DNA from: a bacterium
Lineage (GTDB): Bacteria; Cyanobacteriota; Vampirovibrionia; Gastranaerophilales; Gastranaerophilaceae
Assembly (NCBI GenBank): GCA_017995595.1
Contig: JAGOIO010000006.1
Span: 1-16,334 of the forward strand
Reading direction: 5' to 3'
Length of the DNA stretch: 16,334 bases
How positions within the stretch are numbered: position 1 is the stretch's first letter; every line of letters starts with the position of its first letter. The notes below the pieces were generated by a model. That model was not told the origin of the DNA. It did no database searches and was given only the letters and a program-made list of their open reading frames with translations. Positions 15,571 through 16,334 of the stretch are shown one piece after another. The position numbers and the translations under genes were made by a program.

Positions 15571-16334
15571 TGGAGAAAGTTTTAGAAAAAGAACTTATCA
15601 ATTATTTTAGAAGCCTCGGGCTTGATGTAAATTTACACACCAAAGCCAGAGGTCATCAAGGTTTCTTTTTAAAAAACAGAATAGATGTTTCCAGATATGC
15701 CGATGAAGAAAAAAAAGTTCCGACACTCTTACACGAGTTTGCACATTTTATAAACAGCAGACTTGAAGAAAAGATTGAAAAAACAGGCGGAAGTCTTGAA
15801 AGAATTTTCGACCTGAGTTCAGCCGAGCAAGAAACGCTGGAACCTAAAATTGCAAAAGAATTAATCTCTGTTACAAATTTTGTTGACGAAAGCTCAACAT
15901 TTCCATCATTAACGCTTCACAGAGACAGAGTCAGACAAAGAATCAAACTTCTTGAAGCTGAAATAAAATCTTACTATCCTGATTTTATGCGGTCTAAAAG
16001 ATTTAAAGAATTTGATAAATATATAAGAAAATCTAAAGCAAAATACTTGCTCAAATACGATATAGTAAAGCTTATTACACCATTTCTTCGCAGAGAAGAA
16101 GTCTATACTATAAAATCTATCGAAAAAGATTTTCCAGACATGCCAAAAACTTTTGTCGCTTATATCAGGCTGAAATCAGCACAACGTAAGCAGGCAAGAA
16201 TTTCAAGAAAAATAAATAATTACAAAAAATACTACACAAAGCCCACAGAACTCTTTTCAAGATTTATTGAAGGACTTTACCTTGATACAGGAAAAACTGC
16301 TCAACTTGCACCTGTTTGCTACGAAAGATTCTGC
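15570..16334 (+). CDS. HExxH zinc-metallopeptidase-like protein, partial (C-terminus beyond right edge)
   Basis: The frame is open from ATG 15570 for 255 codons to the window edge; an in-frame TAG at 15549 makes this the first possible ATG. The motif LLHEFAHFI carries the zincin HExxH (H55, E56, H59), preceded by a short beta-like segment (KNRIDVSRYADE), as in ImmA/IrrE-like and related phage or conjugative-element peptidases. A later PTELFSRFIEGLYLD (225-239) resembles the glutamate-bearing helix that supplies the third zinc ligand in such proteins, with E227 or E234 as the candidate. The middle (about 110-220) is basic and probably helical. No signal peptide or membrane segment is seen. The substrate is unknown; a role in cleaving a regulator or in a mobile-element setting would be inference. 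Upstream lie an extended -10 and an operator-like repeat. Confidence 0.8.
   Translation, partial: MEKVLEKELINYFRSLGLDVNLHTKARGHQGFFLKNRIDVSRYADEEKKVPTLLHEFAHFINSRLEEKIEKTGGSLERIFDLSSAEQETLEPKIAKELISVTNFVDESSTFPSLTLHRDRVRQRIKLLEAEIKSYYPDFMRSKRFKEFDKYIRKSKAKYLLKYDIVKLITPFLRREEVYTIKSIEKDFPDMPKTFVAYIRLKSAQRKQARISRKINNYKKYYTKPTELFSRFIEGLYLDTGKTAQLAPVCYERFC

Overview
This is an AT-rich bacterial chromosome segment packed with housekeeping genes: ComEC, thioredoxin reductase, threonyl-tRNA synthetase, EF-Ts, ribosomal protein S2, ClpB, an Orn/Lys/Arg-type decarboxylase and CutA. Several lineage-type accessory genes lie between them. The low GC, the Gram-negative-looking secreted protein and the gene styles fit a gut-associated member of the non-photosynthetic Cyanobacteriota (Vampirovibrionia/Gastranaerophilales). 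That placement is an impression from protein style, not a result. I see no tRNA, rRNA, CRISPR array, insertion sequence or prophage module. No gene-free stretch exceeds about 200 bases.

Layout. Positions 1-1490 (minus strand) hold an unusual regulator made of four successive GntR-type winged helices, followed 24 bases downstream by the start of an unknown gene that runs off the left edge. A short divergent control region (about 1491-1648) carries a near-perfect 18-bp palindrome, a 10-bp direct repeat and promoter-like boxes. Rightward from there come comEC, a small exported protein of unknown function, trxB and thrS. thrS converges on tsf across a perfect 15-bp-stem bidirectional terminator (7665-7699). 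Leftward come, in transcription order, the PLP decarboxylase, clpB, rpsB and tsf. rpsB and tsf are separated by a long two-part hairpin ending in a U run, which suggests attenuation or processing between them. Rightward from 14016 are a radical SAM/SPASM enzyme, cutA and a gene cut by the right edge that encodes an HExxH zinc-peptidase-like protein. The last two each have a perfect inverted repeat laid over their -10 box.

How the genes fit together. rpsB/tsf/thrS serve translation, clpB protein disaggregation, trxB thiol redox balance, comEC DNA uptake across the inner membrane and the decarboxylase polyamine-type chemistry. They look like a normal chromosomal mosaic rather than one pathway. 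The parts least explained by known housekeeping roles are the four-winged-helix regulator with its downstream unknown gene, the orphan radical SAM/SPASM enzyme, and the apparently leaderless, operator-covered HExxH gene.

Several starts were moved inward from the longest open frame because a good Shine-Dalgarno sequence supports the internal codon: gntR-like 1490, tsf 8598, rpsB 9499, clpB 12302. comEC was moved to ATG 1649 on weaker grounds.
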